A DNA stretch of 64,000 bases from Gleimia sp. 6138-11-ORH1 (GTDB taxonomy: Bacteria > Actinomycetota > Actinomycetes > Actinomycetales > Actinomycetaceae). A program made the translations under genes and the position numbers. The stretch covers positions 744,001 to 808,000 of the forward strand of contig NZ_JANUXV010000001.1 of the NCBI RefSeq assembly GCF_024814355.1, read 5' to 3'. Of this stretch, positions 18,282-27,100 are shown piece by piece. Each line of letters opens with the position of its first letter. The first letter of the stretch is position 1. Under the pieces are notes generated by a model. It searched no databases, was not told where the DNA came from, and saw nothing but the letters and a program-made list of their open reading frames with translations.

Positions 18282-19050
18282 TTTCAGCTACCGGACTGTC
18301 TGCTGGCATGAATTCATCTACAGAGGTGCCTTGGGTGATATTGAAATATCCGGCGCGGGCGGCTTCTGATTTGGCACCTTTTTTCGAGGACGCCTGGCCC
18401 CGTCCCACTAACTCATTTCCCACGTGAACTGTGGCGATAAAGTAACGGGCATGATCGGGCCCGTAACCTTCCGCTTCATAAACGGGTTCACCAAGGTTAG
18501 CTTCTGCACAGTATTCTTGCAAAGTTGTCTTATAGTCAGAGGTTTTCCCTAACTCAACGGCAATGTCTAAGAAAGGACGTAAATGCCGCTCAACGATCCG
18601 TCGAGTAGTTTCTAAACCATGAGTTAGATAGGTTGCTCCAATCATCGCTTCAGTAACGTCACACAGGATTGAGTCTCTGTCGCGTCCGCCGGTTAGGTTC
18701 TCACCTTTTCCAAGCAAGATGAAGTCCCCTAGTTTAAGGTTTCGAGCTACCTGCGCTAGAGTTTTCTCTGAGACTATGGCTCCGCGCATACGCGACAGAT
18801 TAGCTTCAGAAAGTTGCGGGTAAGAGTTAAAGAGATATTCAGTGACGATAATAGAAAGTACTGAATCCCCCAGGAATTCTAGGCGTTCATTTGTTTCCAA
18901 ATTACCGACTTCAAAAGCAAATGAGCGATGTGTTAGTGCCAGGATAAGAAGCTCCGGGTCGAAACTTATCTGCCAAAGTCCGAAAAGATCTGCCAGGTTA
19001 GAGTTTACTGCTGGCGGGGGCGCTTCTTTTTTGAGTTTCTTTCTTCCCAA
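18274..19050 (-). CDS. rnc: Ribonuclease III
   Basis: RNase III cleaves double-stranded RNA in rRNA and mRNA processing. The 258-residue protein has the catalytic signature NERLEFLGDSVLS near residues 52-64, a second acidic cluster around CDVTEAMIGA, and a C-terminal double-stranded RNA-binding domain (TLQEYCAEANLGEP to GAKSEAARAGY). It starts 2 bp after the DUF177 stop. The gene for ribosomal protein bL32, often between these two, is absent here. Confidence 0.96.
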   Translation of the reverse strand: MGRKKLKKEAPPPAVNSNLADLFGLWQISFDPELLILALTHRSFAFEVGNLETNERLEFLGDSVLSIIVTEYLFNSYPQLSEANLSRMRGAIVSEKTLAQVARNLKLGDFILLGKGENLTGGRDRDSILCDVTEAMIGATYLTHGLETTRRIVERHLRPFLDIAVELGKTSDYKTTLQEYCAEANLGEPVYEAEGYGPDHARYFIATVHVGNELVGRGQASSKKGAKSEAARAGYFNITQGTSVDEFMPADSPVAENA

Positions 19051-19052
19051 AG

Positions 19053-19619
19053 CTAGGCTCCGGATTCTTCGTTAAATAACGCATCTAAAGCCGACAAACG
19101 CGGATCTAAAAGAGTGTGACTATGGTCGTCCGGTAAATCTCTTAACGGTTCCCCGCAGTCCTCACATAGCCCGGGACAGTCTGCTTCACACAGGGGGGAG
19201 AACTCCATATCTGCGATGATGGCGTCTCTTAAAATTGGTTCCAGCTCAATCTGGTCGGCTTCTAGAACTGCCAGATCTGTAATTGCTTCTTCCCCTTCTG
19301 CTTTTTCTATCCGTTTAATAGCTTCGGGAGTGAAAAATAATTCGTCTAAAGCAAGATCGACGGTTTGTTCCACTTCATCTAAACAGCGTACGCAAGCAAA
19401 TACGATGGGCACTTTTGTAGCTAGTCTCAGCAGCACCCCATCAGATAATGATTGGGCCTGCGCTGTAACGTGTAGTACCGTGCCTTTTTCCACTCGCATA
19501 ACTGAAGTACCCAGGTCATCACCCACCAGTAAATCTAAGTCATAGTCGCGAAAATGATCTGGGCGAGTGGGTAAATCAACGAAAGATAGTTTTGCGCCGT
19601 TGAAGTCAGTAGTAGTCAA
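19053..19619 (-). CDS. DUF177 (YceD) family protein
   Basis: YceD/DUF177 proteins are found beside rpmF or rnc across bacteria; a role in 23S rRNA accumulation is suggested for plant and bacterial members. This 188-residue copy has the paired cysteines CVRC near residue 75 and a later cluster CEADCPGLCEDCG that could bind zinc, in acidic surroundings. It lies 23 bp downstream of sepIVA and directly precedes rnc. No rpmF follows it in this genome region. Confidence 0.85.
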   Translation of the reverse strand: MTTTDFNGAKLSFVDLPTRPDHFRDYDLDLLVGDDLGTSVMRVEKGTVLHVTAQAQSLSDGVLLRLATKVPIVFACVRCLDEVEQTVDLALDELFFTPEAIKRIEKAEGEEAITDLAVLEADQIELEPILRDAIIADMEFSPLCEADCPGLCEDCGEPLRDLPDDHSHTLLDPRLSALDALFNEESGA

Positions 19620-19642
19620 ACCCTAGTCCTTTTTATCTAAAC

Positions 19643-20347
19643 TTATTCGCCGCGGCGTTCCTGCCGGCGTTCAATCAAAGTATTCTGACCGTTCAATACC
19701 TGCTGGTAAATGCTATCAAGCTCGCGCAGCATATCATCTAAAGTATTTTCACAGTATGCGTCTGCTTTGTCTGTTAAATCAATCGCGTGATTACGAGCTA
19801 CGGTGACGATTTCTTCCGCCCGCCGTTCAGCTTCTTGATACACGTGTTCTTGACTTACCAGGCGATCTGTTTCTGCGTGTGCCTGGGATAGCATTTCTTG
19901 TACTTGCTGCTGTGTTTCTTCCCGCAGCCGATTAGATTCTTCCTCAGCGCGGGTACGCAGTTCTTCAGCTTCTTTACGGGAGCGTTCTTTCAGCGCGGTT
20001 GCTTTCGCTTCCGCTTCGGTGATAATCGCCTCAGCGCGGGCAATTGCTTCTGCTTCCGTAGATTCTTTTTGTTCGTCAGCTTGGGCGATTAGTTCATCCA
20101 TTTGGGACAGAACCCGATCGGCTTCTTTCATATCTTCGGGAAGTGAAAGCCTAATCTGCCCTAATAGATCAAGAAGTTCTACTTTATTTACGGTGACGTT
20201 TGAAGTGAACATAAAAGACTTAGCAGAACCGACCATATTTTCGATCTGATCCAAAATTGAAATCACCGTTGAAAATGAGTAGAAGTCACCTTCTTCCTCA
20301 TAGGAGTCATCTTCGTAAACTGGCGCGTCGTATTCATCGTAAGCCAT
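19643..20347 (-). CDS. sepIVA: SepIVA-like (DivIVA-related) coiled-coil septation protein
   Basis: The 234-residue protein has an acidic N-terminus (EEEGDFYSFSTVISILDQIE), then a long Glu/Ala/Arg-rich coiled coil (about 90-190) that automated tools often mislabel as ATP synthase subunit b. In mycobacteria the protein at this position (upstream of the DUF177 gene, rnc and fpg) is SepIVA, which helps septation and cell elongation. I make the assignment from synteny and coiled-coil character. It has no membrane segment. It follows coaD by 23 bp. Confidence 0.72.
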   Translation of the reverse strand: MAYDEYDAPVYEDDSYEEEGDFYSFSTVISILDQIENMVGSAKSFMFTSNVTVNKVELLDLLGQIRLSLPEDMKEADRVLSQMDELIAQADEQKESTEAEAIARAEAIITEAEAKATALKERSRKEAEELRTRAEEESNRLREETQQQVQEMLSQAHAETDRLVSQEHVYQEAERRAEEIVTVARNHAIDLTDKADAYCENTLDDMLRELDSIYQQVLNGQNTLIERRQERRGE

Positions 20348-20370
20348 GAGCGTACCTTCTGCTTTAGATC

Positions 20371-20850
20371 TTAATTTGTTTCTAGTCTACGTTTTAATGC
20401 TGCAAATACTGTTTTTGACACCAGGTTTTCAACATTTCCCCCGTAGGAAACTAACTCTTTTACAATACTGGAAGAAATATGCCCCAATTGTGGGTTAGAG
20501 GGAAGAAAAACTGTTTCCACAGCAGCTAGGTCAGCATTAAGCACAGCCTGCGGATATTCGTACTCAAAATCTTGCCCGCTTCGCAAACCCTTAACGATAA
20601 CTTTCACTTCATGGGCAGCACACCAAGCAGCCAAAAGACCCTCTACCGCAACCACTTCCACATTCGGAAACTGCTTTAAAGATTCTTTCGCTAAAGCGAT
20701 TCTTTCTTCTAAAGTAAACCAATAGTTTTTTGCACTATTATGCGCTACACCCACGTAAACTTTAGTAAACATTTGACTGGCTCGTGCAATGACATCCGCG
20801 TGTCCGTTAGTGAGTGGGTCAAATGAGCCGGGCACAATTGCTTTAGTCAT
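20371..20850 (-). CDS. coaD: Phosphopantetheine adenylyltransferase
   Basis: CoaD converts 4'-phosphopantetheine and ATP to dephospho-CoA, the penultimate step of coenzyme A synthesis. The protein carries the nucleotidyltransferase motif GSFDPLTNGHADV and the C-terminal ISSSIVKELVSYGG. The ATG at 20850 (MTKAIVPGSFDP) gives 159 residues, the family's usual length; an upstream start would add nine residues without conservation. It overlaps rsmD by 8 bp, a widespread pairing. Confidence 0.95.
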   Translation of the reverse strand: MTKAIVPGSFDPLTNGHADVIARASQMFTKVYVGVAHNSAKNYWFTLEERIALAKESLKQFPNVEVVAVEGLLAAWCAAHEVKVIVKGLRSGQDFEYEYPQAVLNADLAAVETVFLPSNPQLGHISSSIVKELVSYGGNVENLVSKTVFAALKRRLETN

Positions 20851-21412
20851 CTGTTTCTTCTTTCCGGTAGGTAACAAACCATACTCTGGTTTCTCCCCAG
20901 TCTCTATAGGATTCTAAAGTATAAGCCTTTGGCCAGTTCGGTTCAGCAGTCCGTTTAGACGCCTCTATAACTAAAAGTGCATTATCTTTTAGGTGGGAAG
21001 TTAAACCGGCTAAGAGAGTTTCTAAGTCAGCAGCGGGAAAATCATAGGGCGGGTCGATGAACACCAGCGTGTAGTTAGCGGCCCCCACAGAATTTGCAAA
21101 CTTTACTGCGTCAGCGCGGATAGTCTGAAAAAGCTGCGTTTGTCCGATTGCTTCAAGATTTCTTTTTATGACGTTAATGGCATTTTGCCGGAACTCAACT
21201 AGCGTAGCTTTCGCCGCTCCACGCGAAACCGCTTCTATTCCCAAAGCGCCTGAGCCGGCAAAAAGATCTAATACTTCCGCGTCACGCAGCTCATCCCAGG
21301 TTTCTAACCTGGAAAATAGGGCTTCTCTTACTCTCTCAGAAGTGGGGCGTGTCCCGTTCGCAGGTACGTATAAACTGCGCCCTCGATATTTTCCAGCAAC
21401 TATCCGTGTCAT
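20843..21412 (-). CDS. rsmD: 16S rRNA (guanine966-N2)-methyltransferase
   Basis: RsmD methylates G966 of 16S rRNA during 30S assembly using S-adenosylmethionine. The 189-residue protein starts MTRIVAGKYRGR, has the SAM-binding motif VLDLFAGSGALGIEAVSRGA and the catalytic FIDPPYDF motif typical of N2-guanine methyltransferases. It lies between recG (38 bp upstream) and coaD, with which it overlaps. Confidence 0.95.
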   Translation of the reverse strand: MTRIVAGKYRGRSLYVPANGTRPTSERVREALFSRLETWDELRDAEVLDLFAGSGALGIEAVSRGAAKATLVEFRQNAINVIKRNLEAIGQTQLFQTIRADAVKFANSVGAANYTLVFIDPPYDFPAADLETLLAGLTSHLKDNALLVIEASKRTAEPNWPKAYTLESYRDWGETRVWFVTYRKEETDD

Positions 21413-21450
21413 AGTTTCAAGATTACCGGGATTTTATATTTTTCGGGATA

Positions 21451-23544
21451 CTAAACGCGATCCATCCACTGTGCAGCTTGCTTCGCTAACTCAACTCTTT
21501 GTGCCAGCAAAGGTCGGTTAGTTAAATGAGGGTCAGCTGCAATCACCCGCTGCGCGAGTTCCCGGGCCGCGGTAATGATTTTTCCATCGCGAAGTACCCG
21601 CAGTGCTTTTAACGAAGTAACATTCCCTGACTGATTTTGCCCTAAAACGTTTCCTTCTTTCCGGAGTTTCAAATCAATCTCTGCCAGGTCAAAACCACTA
21701 TTGTGCTGTGCAAATGCTTCTAAACGTGCCAGCGAATCCGCAGTTATTTCCGCTGTATGCACCGCGATGCAGGTGGCAGCTTGCCCGCCTCTGCCCACCC
21801 GCCCACGAAGCTGATGGAGTTGGGAAAGTCCGAACTGCTGGGCATCTAAAATCACCATTAAGGAAGCCGCGCGAATATCCACACCCACTTCAATCACCGT
21901 GGTAGTTACCAAAAGGTTTAACTTCCCAGCATTAAAATCATCGATAAGTGTCTGTTTTTCCTCCGCTGGCAGTTTCCCATGCAAAATCCCAATTTCGATT
22001 CCTTGAAAAACCTCAAGCTGCTTCAGCTTTTCTGCAGTTTCCACCACTGAAGCCAACTGTGAATCTGCTTCATCTCCAATCCGGGGAGCAACCACAAAAA
22101 CCCTTCCCCCCGCGTTGATTTCTTCCCGCGAGCGCACCCAAACCCGCTCCATCCAACTGCTGTTTGCTTCATTTACAAGGAAAGTTTTTACCGGGATACG
22201 TCCGGTGGGGAGCTCACGAATTTCGGTTATATCGAGGTCGCCAAAAACTGTCATAGCGATTGTCCGCGGAATTGGGGTGGCGGTCATGGTCAATAGGTGT
22301 GGTACCTTTGTTTGGTTTTCGCGGAGTTTTTCCCTTTGGGCGACTCCGAAACGATGCTGTTCGTCAATTACCACTAGGGCTAGTCGGCTTAATTCCACGC
22401 TGTCTTGGAGCAGCGCGTGGGTGCCTACTAAAAGAGTTGGTTGACCGCTGGCAGCAATTTGGTTGATTCGCTTACGGTTTTTTGTGTTTGAGCTACCTGT
22501 CAGTAGTTCTACGGGGACGGGGAGAAGATTAGTTAAAGTTTCAAAGTGTTGGGCGGCAAGTACTTCGGTGGGAGCCAGCAGTGCAGCTTGGAATCCTGCA
22601 TTTACTACTGTTGCCATTAAGATTCCCGCGACGATTGTTTTTCCAGCTCCCACATCGGCTTGTAAGAGCCTTTGCATTGGGGTTTCTTTTTCCATCTCAC
22701 TGAGGATTGTGTCAATCGCAGTTTGCTGCCCGCCGGTAAGGGGGAAGCCGAAGTTTTCAATGATTTCTGCGTGGATTGCGGCTGCTGTTTTGGGAATGGG
22801 ATGGGCTCGTTTTTCTGTATTCTGTTGTCGGTCCAGGGCAAAAGCAACCTGGAGTTCAAAGGCTTCTACCCATTTAAGGGTTTGTTTTGCGGCGCTTATT
22901 TCTGCGTCTGTCTCAGGGCGGTGGATTTGCTGGATGGCTTTTAACAGTGGTTGTAGTTGGTATTCTTTTTGTTCTGCTGCGGTAAAAGGGTCAAGTATAT
23001 CTTCGGGGTGAAGCTGGTCTACTACAATGCCAACTGCTTTTGCAGTTAGCCAGGTGGGACACTTTGGGTTAGCTGGGTAAACTGCAATGGGGCGGGTTAA
23101 GACTCGGTTTATCTCATTGGGTTCAACTTCTTCAAAGCTGGGATGGGTTAGTTGTAGTTGCCCTTTGTAGTGGCTGATAGTTCCAGCGAAAAGATGTTGT
23201 GTACCGGGTTTTAACAGCCTCTGATGGACGCTTAGTTTAGCTGGGTGGGTGGCAAAAAAGGTGGCGTTTAGAGTGTAGAAACCGTCCGTTAGTTCTACTG
23301 TTAAACGCACTCCCCCATTACGATTTGCGTGTATTTGCGCATTTTTTACCGAGGCGAGGATAGTTGCTTCTTCCCCCGGAAATAAACTATGAAGTGGGGT
23401 TAGTTTCCCCCAGTGCAAGTATTTGCGAGGATAGAAGTGGATGAGATCAGCTGCAGTTTCTAACCCTAAGGTGGCAAGTTTTTTCGCGGTTGCTGTGCCA
23501 ACTAGGCGTTCTAAAGGGGTTGCTAAAAAGTCTTTTGGGGGCAT
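21451..23544 (-). CDS. recG: ATP-dependent DNA helicase RecG
   Basis: RecG remodels stalled replication forks and branched DNA. The 697-residue protein has an N-terminal wedge/OB region, a helicase core with Walker A LLQADVGAGKTIV near 298, DEQHRFG near 395 and LLTMTATPIPRT, and a C-terminal helicase domain with QLRGRVGRGGQAATC, all characteristic of RecG. It begins 5 bp after the FakA-like gene's stop. The order FakA-like, recG, rsmD, coaD is a long-standing bacterial layout. Confidence 0.96.
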   Translation of the reverse strand: MPPKDFLATPLERLVGTATAKKLATLGLETAADLIHFYPRKYLHWGKLTPLHSLFPGEEATILASVKNAQIHANRNGGVRLTVELTDGFYTLNATFFATHPAKLSVHQRLLKPGTQHLFAGTISHYKGQLQLTHPSFEEVEPNEINRVLTRPIAVYPANPKCPTWLTAKAVGIVVDQLHPEDILDPFTAAEQKEYQLQPLLKAIQQIHRPETDAEISAAKQTLKWVEAFELQVAFALDRQQNTEKRAHPIPKTAAAIHAEIIENFGFPLTGGQQTAIDTILSEMEKETPMQRLLQADVGAGKTIVAGILMATVVNAGFQAALLAPTEVLAAQHFETLTNLLPVPVELLTGSSNTKNRKRINQIAASGQPTLLVGTHALLQDSVELSRLALVVIDEQHRFGVAQREKLRENQTKVPHLLTMTATPIPRTIAMTVFGDLDITEIRELPTGRIPVKTFLVNEANSSWMERVWVRSREEINAGGRVFVVAPRIGDEADSQLASVVETAEKLKQLEVFQGIEIGILHGKLPAEEKQTLIDDFNAGKLNLLVTTTVIEVGVDIRAASLMVILDAQQFGLSQLHQLRGRVGRGGQAATCIAVHTAEITADSLARLEAFAQHNSGFDLAEIDLKLRKEGNVLGQNQSGNVTSLKALRVLRDGKIITAARELAQRVIAADPHLTNRPLLAQRVELAKQAAQWMDRV

Positions 23545-23549
23545 CTGTA

Positions 23550-25142
23550 TTAACCGTTAATCAAAACAATATGCGGATCCGCAGATTCCACTATTTCTAC
23601 TATTTCTTGCGCTTCATACCAGATTTGAGTTTGGCGCATCACCTGTTCATAGAGTTCTCGGTGCGTGTCATCGACAAAGAAAATGATGCGGTTTAAACCG
23701 AAACCACTTAACCGATCGATTTGTTCTTTTAACACCTCAGGATCTGTTTCTTTAATAACCGCGCAACGACGTAATCCTGTTGAAGCTGAAGATCGTAAAA
23801 GCTGGCGGGTAATTTCTTTAGTTTTGTCCCCCATTTGAGGCATGAAAATCGGTGCGCAAAGGGACGCGCACACACTGGTAATCGCGTCAGAATAAGGATA
23901 GTTCCCAAAAATGATGTCGATTTCTTCACCGGCTAAGTTCTCTGCCCGTTTAGCTACTGTAGCGGCGGCTTCATCGGCAACTAGGATTAGTCCCACCTGT
24001 CCGGGGGCTTCTGCTAAAAGAGAGGCGATCAGTGGAGCGTCCTCGGGAATCGGATTAAAAACTGTCCAGGCACCTGTGGCAGCAACTTCTTCAATGAACT
24101 GCCAGTGGCGCACTAAAGCAACTACTCGCACCGTGTCGGGACGCTGCCAGGTGGGGCGGGATAAGTAAAGGACTCCGGAAGTTTCTTCTTGAATGGCCAG
24201 CTCATCGTGACCAATCAGTTCTCCATAGCGTGCGTCTTTAATCAGCACATGACGTACCCAACCGAATCTGGGGAGGACTTCACGCGGATAAGTCGTGTCA
24301 ATGTGGAACCGCCACGACCCCATTCCTAAAAGATCTACACTGCCTTGCTGCGAGTAGCGGACTTTCAACTGGTCTAGCTGCCGGCAGAACTCCTGGTAAT
24401 CTTCGCTTAGACAGTCCAGGTGGAAATCTACTGAGAACTCATTGCCATGGCGTGGTGGATTGGGTTTATTTTGTCCGGTAAGTGCATCTGCGGTGATATT
24501 TTTCAACATTTCCCGAACTGCGTCAGAGGGAAGGGAGTTGCCTTCATAGAGGGAATGCAGTGTAGACATGAAAATGGTGAAAAAGGCCGCTCCCGCGTTA
24601 CACCAGCCTTCAGTTTTTTCGATAATGACTTCTTGAGCGCAAAGGGAAGCTTCGCCAACCATCAGGGCCGGGTGGCGGATAGGGTCGATTTCTAGTTGTC
24701 CCACGATCGACATTTTCGTGGCCATATCCAATAAAATCGGCTCTGGAGTGGGAAAACACTCTTCCACGGTAGAGGGCAGATTTCTTAAGAATCTTCTGAT
24801 TTCTATGGGGCGCAGGCGGGCTCCGGAACAGTTGTTCTCTAGGGCGGCAAATAAGCTGGCAATAAATACCCCAATGTGCCCCAGGCCGAATGTACGAGCG
24901 TAAGTGGTGCAAGCGGTTAGAACCAGCTGCGCGGAAGTTAGTTCTGTTTCACGTTCCAAAAGACGCTGTTTAATGATTTTGAAAAGCTGGGCAGCGTTGG
25001 ATCCAGTATCGAAATCTGCTCCTTCTAAGGAGTTTAGATCGTCAAGTAAGGGAGCTAACTGTTCTAGGTTCGCACTTACTTGCGAGATGAACTGAAGTAG
25101 CTCTGTGGCACTGAGGCTTTCCAAACGTTTTCCTGCAAACAT
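23550..25142 (-). CDS. Strongly diverged FakA/DAK2-domain-like protein
   Basis: The 530-residue protein occupies the position, upstream of recG, that usually holds the DAK2-domain fatty acid kinase FakA (YloV). Faint matches run along its length. DFDTGSN (43-49) matches the Mg-binding DGDTGTN of the DhaL fold with both Asp and the Asn kept. GLGHIGVFIA (86-95) matches GARGNSGVI but has lost the N-S-G loop. GWCNAGAAFF (179-188) matches VVDAGG but with Asp to Asn. The C-terminal EIVEIVESADPHIVLIN matches the closing VE-GGQP-YP segment. The rest is poorly conserved. FakA phosphorylates fatty acids held by DegV-like FakB proteins. Loss of nucleotide-binding positions suggests altered or lost kinase activity. 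Start ATG at 25142. Confidence 0.65.
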   Translation of the reverse strand: MFAGKRLESLSATELLQFISQVSANLEQLAPLLDDLNSLEGADFDTGSNAAQLFKIIKQRLLERETELTSAQLVLTACTTYARTFGLGHIGVFIASLFAALENNCSGARLRPIEIRRFLRNLPSTVEECFPTPEPILLDMATKMSIVGQLEIDPIRHPALMVGEASLCAQEVIIEKTEGWCNAGAAFFTIFMSTLHSLYEGNSLPSDAVREMLKNITADALTGQNKPNPPRHGNEFSVDFHLDCLSEDYQEFCRQLDQLKVRYSQQGSVDLLGMGSWRFHIDTTYPREVLPRFGWVRHVLIKDARYGELIGHDELAIQEETSGVLYLSRPTWQRPDTVRVVALVRHWQFIEEVAATGAWTVFNPIPEDAPLIASLLAEAPGQVGLILVADEAAATVAKRAENLAGEEIDIIFGNYPYSDAITSVCASLCAPIFMPQMGDKTKEITRQLLRSSASTGLRRCAVIKETDPEVLKEQIDRLSGFGLNRIIFFVDDTHRELYEQVMRQTQIWYEAQEIVEIVESADPHIVLING

Positions 25143-25281
25143 ACCCCTAGTTTCTCATAAAATGTGTCTGACCTGACAGTTAGATTAGAGTGGGCAAGTT
25201 GGATTATGGGAAGAACTAATATATTCTGGATTAGTTGTCTGATTTTCTAGTGAAATACCTATCAATCAGACTCGCTGGGCT

Positions 25282-25309
25282 TTGGTGTTGAACTTTTTCG
25301 CGCTAAACT
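25282..25309 (+). promoter_or_regulatory. Putative rpmB promoter
   Basis: The -35 box TTGGTG (25282-25287), a 16-bp spacer and the -10 box TAAACT (25304-25309) lie about 40 bp before the rpmB start in the 207-bp divergent gap. A purine-rich CGGAGAT precedes the GTG start. No clear opposite-strand promoter was found for the FakA-like gene. Confidence 0.45.
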
Positions 25310-25349
25310 GGCGTAGGTAATGTTTTAATCGAGATTCGGAGATAAAACC

Positions 25350-25541
25350 GTGGCTTCTAAGTGCGACGTCTGTGGCAAGGGACCCGGCTTCGGCAAGAGC
25401 GTTTCGCACTCCCACGTGCGAACCAACCGCCGTTGGAACCCAAATATTCAGCGTATTCGTGCAATCGTAAATGGCGCACCAAAGCGTCTGAACGTATGCA
25501 CCACCTGCATCAAGAGTGAGCGTGTAGAACGCAACATCTGA
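25350..25541 (+). CDS. rpmB: 50S ribosomal protein bL28
   Basis: bL28 is a small large-subunit protein. The 63-residue sequence has two cysteine pairs (CDVCG near the N-terminus and CTTC near the C-terminus), so it is the zinc-binding (C+) form, and the conserved [16 protein letters not shown], split by HV. It starts with GTG at 25350 and is monocistronic, with its own promoter candidate and a terminator. Confidence 0.97.
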   Translation: MASKCDVCGKGPGFGKSVSHSHVRTNRRWNPNIQRIRAIVNGAPKRLNVCTTCIKSERVERNI

Positions 25542-25555
25542 TCGCAAACAGCTTT

Positions 25556-25588
25556 TAAGAACCACTACTTCGGTAGTGGTTCTTTTTT
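25556..25588 (+). terminator. Terminator after rpmB
   Basis: AAGAACCACTAC and GTAGTGGTTCTT pair around a TTCG tetraloop and are followed by a T run. It closes the rpmB transcript and, with AT-rich flanks on both sides, may also serve convergent ogt. Confidence 0.93.
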
Positions 25589-25609
25589 ATTTAAATACCT
25601 TTGTTCAGC

Positions 25610-26107
25610 TTATTTTTCGGACGATTCTAAGCACAATAAAAACTCTTTACGCGCTAACCCTCCGGCGTAACCCTTTAGATCACCATTTGCGCCCACTACT
25701 CGATGACAGGGCAGAAAAATCGTAAGCCGGTTGCGTCCCACCGCATTTCCCACTGCTTGCGCGGAGACTTTCCTTCCCCCGTTTTGCGCCGCCAATTCTT
25801 TAGCCAGCTGCCCGTAAGTAACCGTTTTTCCAAAGGGGATTCGTTGCAACAGTTGCCAAACCGATAGTTGAAAATCAGTTCCCACTAATTTCATTGGTGG
25901 AAGCTGCGTTAAAGGATGATTCATAAAATAGGCATCTAACCAAGCTACCGCGGTAGAAAAAATTTCCAGTTCTTGCTTTGTTGCACTCTCACTTAAACCA
26001 GCGCCGAAATGAGTAGCTCCCTCAAACCAAGCTCCCGTTAAAGCAACCCCATCAGCCGCTAAAAGCATAGTTCCGATCGGAGAATGATACGTAAACTTAT
26101 ACAACAT
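25610..26107 (-). CDS. ogt: Methylated-DNA-protein-cysteine methyltransferase
   Basis: Ogt transfers the alkyl group from O6-alkylguanine to its own cysteine, repairing DNA in a single-turnover reaction. The active-site motif PCHRVV is followed by GANGDLKGYAGGLARKEFLL, here split, and the helix-turn-helix part IPFGKTVTYGQLA precedes it. The start at ATG 26107 (MLYKFTYHSPIGTM) places GAGGGC at usable distance and matches the family's N-terminal strand; a GTG four codons upstream is possible. The protein is 165 residues. It is followed by the convergent rpmB unit and lies 39 bp downstream of thiL. Confidence 0.93.
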   Translation of the reverse strand: MLYKFTYHSPIGTMLLAADGVALTGAWFEGATHFGAGLSESATKQELEIFSTAVAWLDAYFMNHPLTQLPPMKLVGTDFQLSVWQLLQRIPFGKTVTYGQLAKELAAQNGGRKVSAQAVGNAVGRNRLTIFLPCHRVVGANGDLKGYAGGLARKEFLLCLESSEK

Positions 26108-26146
26108 ACCAGCCCTCACTACTTTCGCTTAGCAGTCGGTAAACCT

Positions 26147-27088
26147 TTACAGTAGATGATCCCACCCCGTAGGCAGAATCTCTTTATCATCTAACCAAAC
26201 TCCCACTGAATCAGCAGATACTGTACCGATTGGAATGAATCCTGTGGGAAGCTCAGTCTGTTTTGGAAAACAACCTAGCAGCGCATGATCCTCTCCCCCT
26301 GTTAAAACTAACTCTAAGGGAGGTTTCCCTACTTTTGCAGCTACTTCCCTTAGCTGTGAAATAAAAGGATTAAGAGCGTCCTCGGAAAGTGTTAAACGGA
26401 CTTGGGAAGCCTTAGCTAAACGCCGCAAATCGGTGGAAAGACCATCAGAAATATCCATCAATGCGTTGGCTCCAGCCCCAGCTGCCAACGGCCCTAACTC
26501 CAGCGGAGGTTGCGGAACCTTATAAATGGAAATAAAACGCTCCCAGCGTGACGCTGTTTCTTTAGCGGAACAAAGTAAAAAACCGGCATACGAGTGTCCT
26601 AATGTACCAGCCACCGCAATAACATCTCCCGGCTGCGCCCCGCTGCGCACTACGGAACCGGGCAGCTTCCCCGTCACAGCTTCACCGCAAACAGTTACTG
26701 ACATTACCAGTTGGTTTCCCTTAGAAATATCCCCGCCAACCACTCCCGCAGAAGTAGCTTTCACACAGGAAGAAAATCCTTCCACCAGGTCACACAGCCA
26801 CTCAGGATCTAAATGAGGTGGGATTACCAAAGAAACTACCACGGCGGTGGCGCGGCCTCCTTGAGCCATAATATCGGCCAGATTCTGCGCGGCAGCGCGA
26901 GCCCCAATCTCAAAAGGAGAAGACCAGTCTAAACGAAAATGTACATTTTCAACTAATACGTCAGTTGAAATCAAAAAGGAACCTGTTGGGCTAGCTACTT
27001 CTGCGCAGTCATCACCTGACCACACTAAAGTCCGTTCCCCAACTGGTAAAAGTTCACGCATTCGCGCAATCAGCTGGTCTTCGCCCAT
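26147..27088 (-). CDS. thiL: Thiamine-monophosphate kinase
   Basis: ThiL phosphorylates thiamine monophosphate to the active cofactor thiamine diphosphate. The 313-residue protein shows the metal- and substrate-binding blocks WSGDDCAEV, STDVLVENVHFRLDWSSP and the C-terminal MDISDGLSTDLRRLA with LTGGEDHALLG, all diagnostic of the AIR synthase-like ThiL fold. It is 12 bp downstream of the TrmH-family gene, in a mixed transcript with ogt; no TPP riboswitch was noticed in front of it. Confidence 0.95.
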   Translation of the reverse strand: MGEDQLIARMRELLPVGERTLVWSGDDCAEVASPTGSFLISTDVLVENVHFRLDWSSPFEIGARAAAQNLADIMAQGGRATAVVVSLVIPPHLDPEWLCDLVEGFSSCVKATSAGVVGGDISKGNQLVMSVTVCGEAVTGKLPGSVVRSGAQPGDVIAVAGTLGHSYAGFLLCSAKETASRWERFISIYKVPQPPLELGPLAAGAGANALMDISDGLSTDLRRLAKASQVRLTLSEDALNPFISQLREVAAKVGKPPLELVLTGGEDHALLGCFPKQTELPTGFIPIGTVSADSVGVWLDDKEILPTGWDHLL

Positions 27089-27100
27089 CAGGTTCCTCTC

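Noticed and set aside
19643-20347. ATP synthase subunit b
   Set aside because: No membrane helix and wrong context; similarity is only coiled-coil composition.
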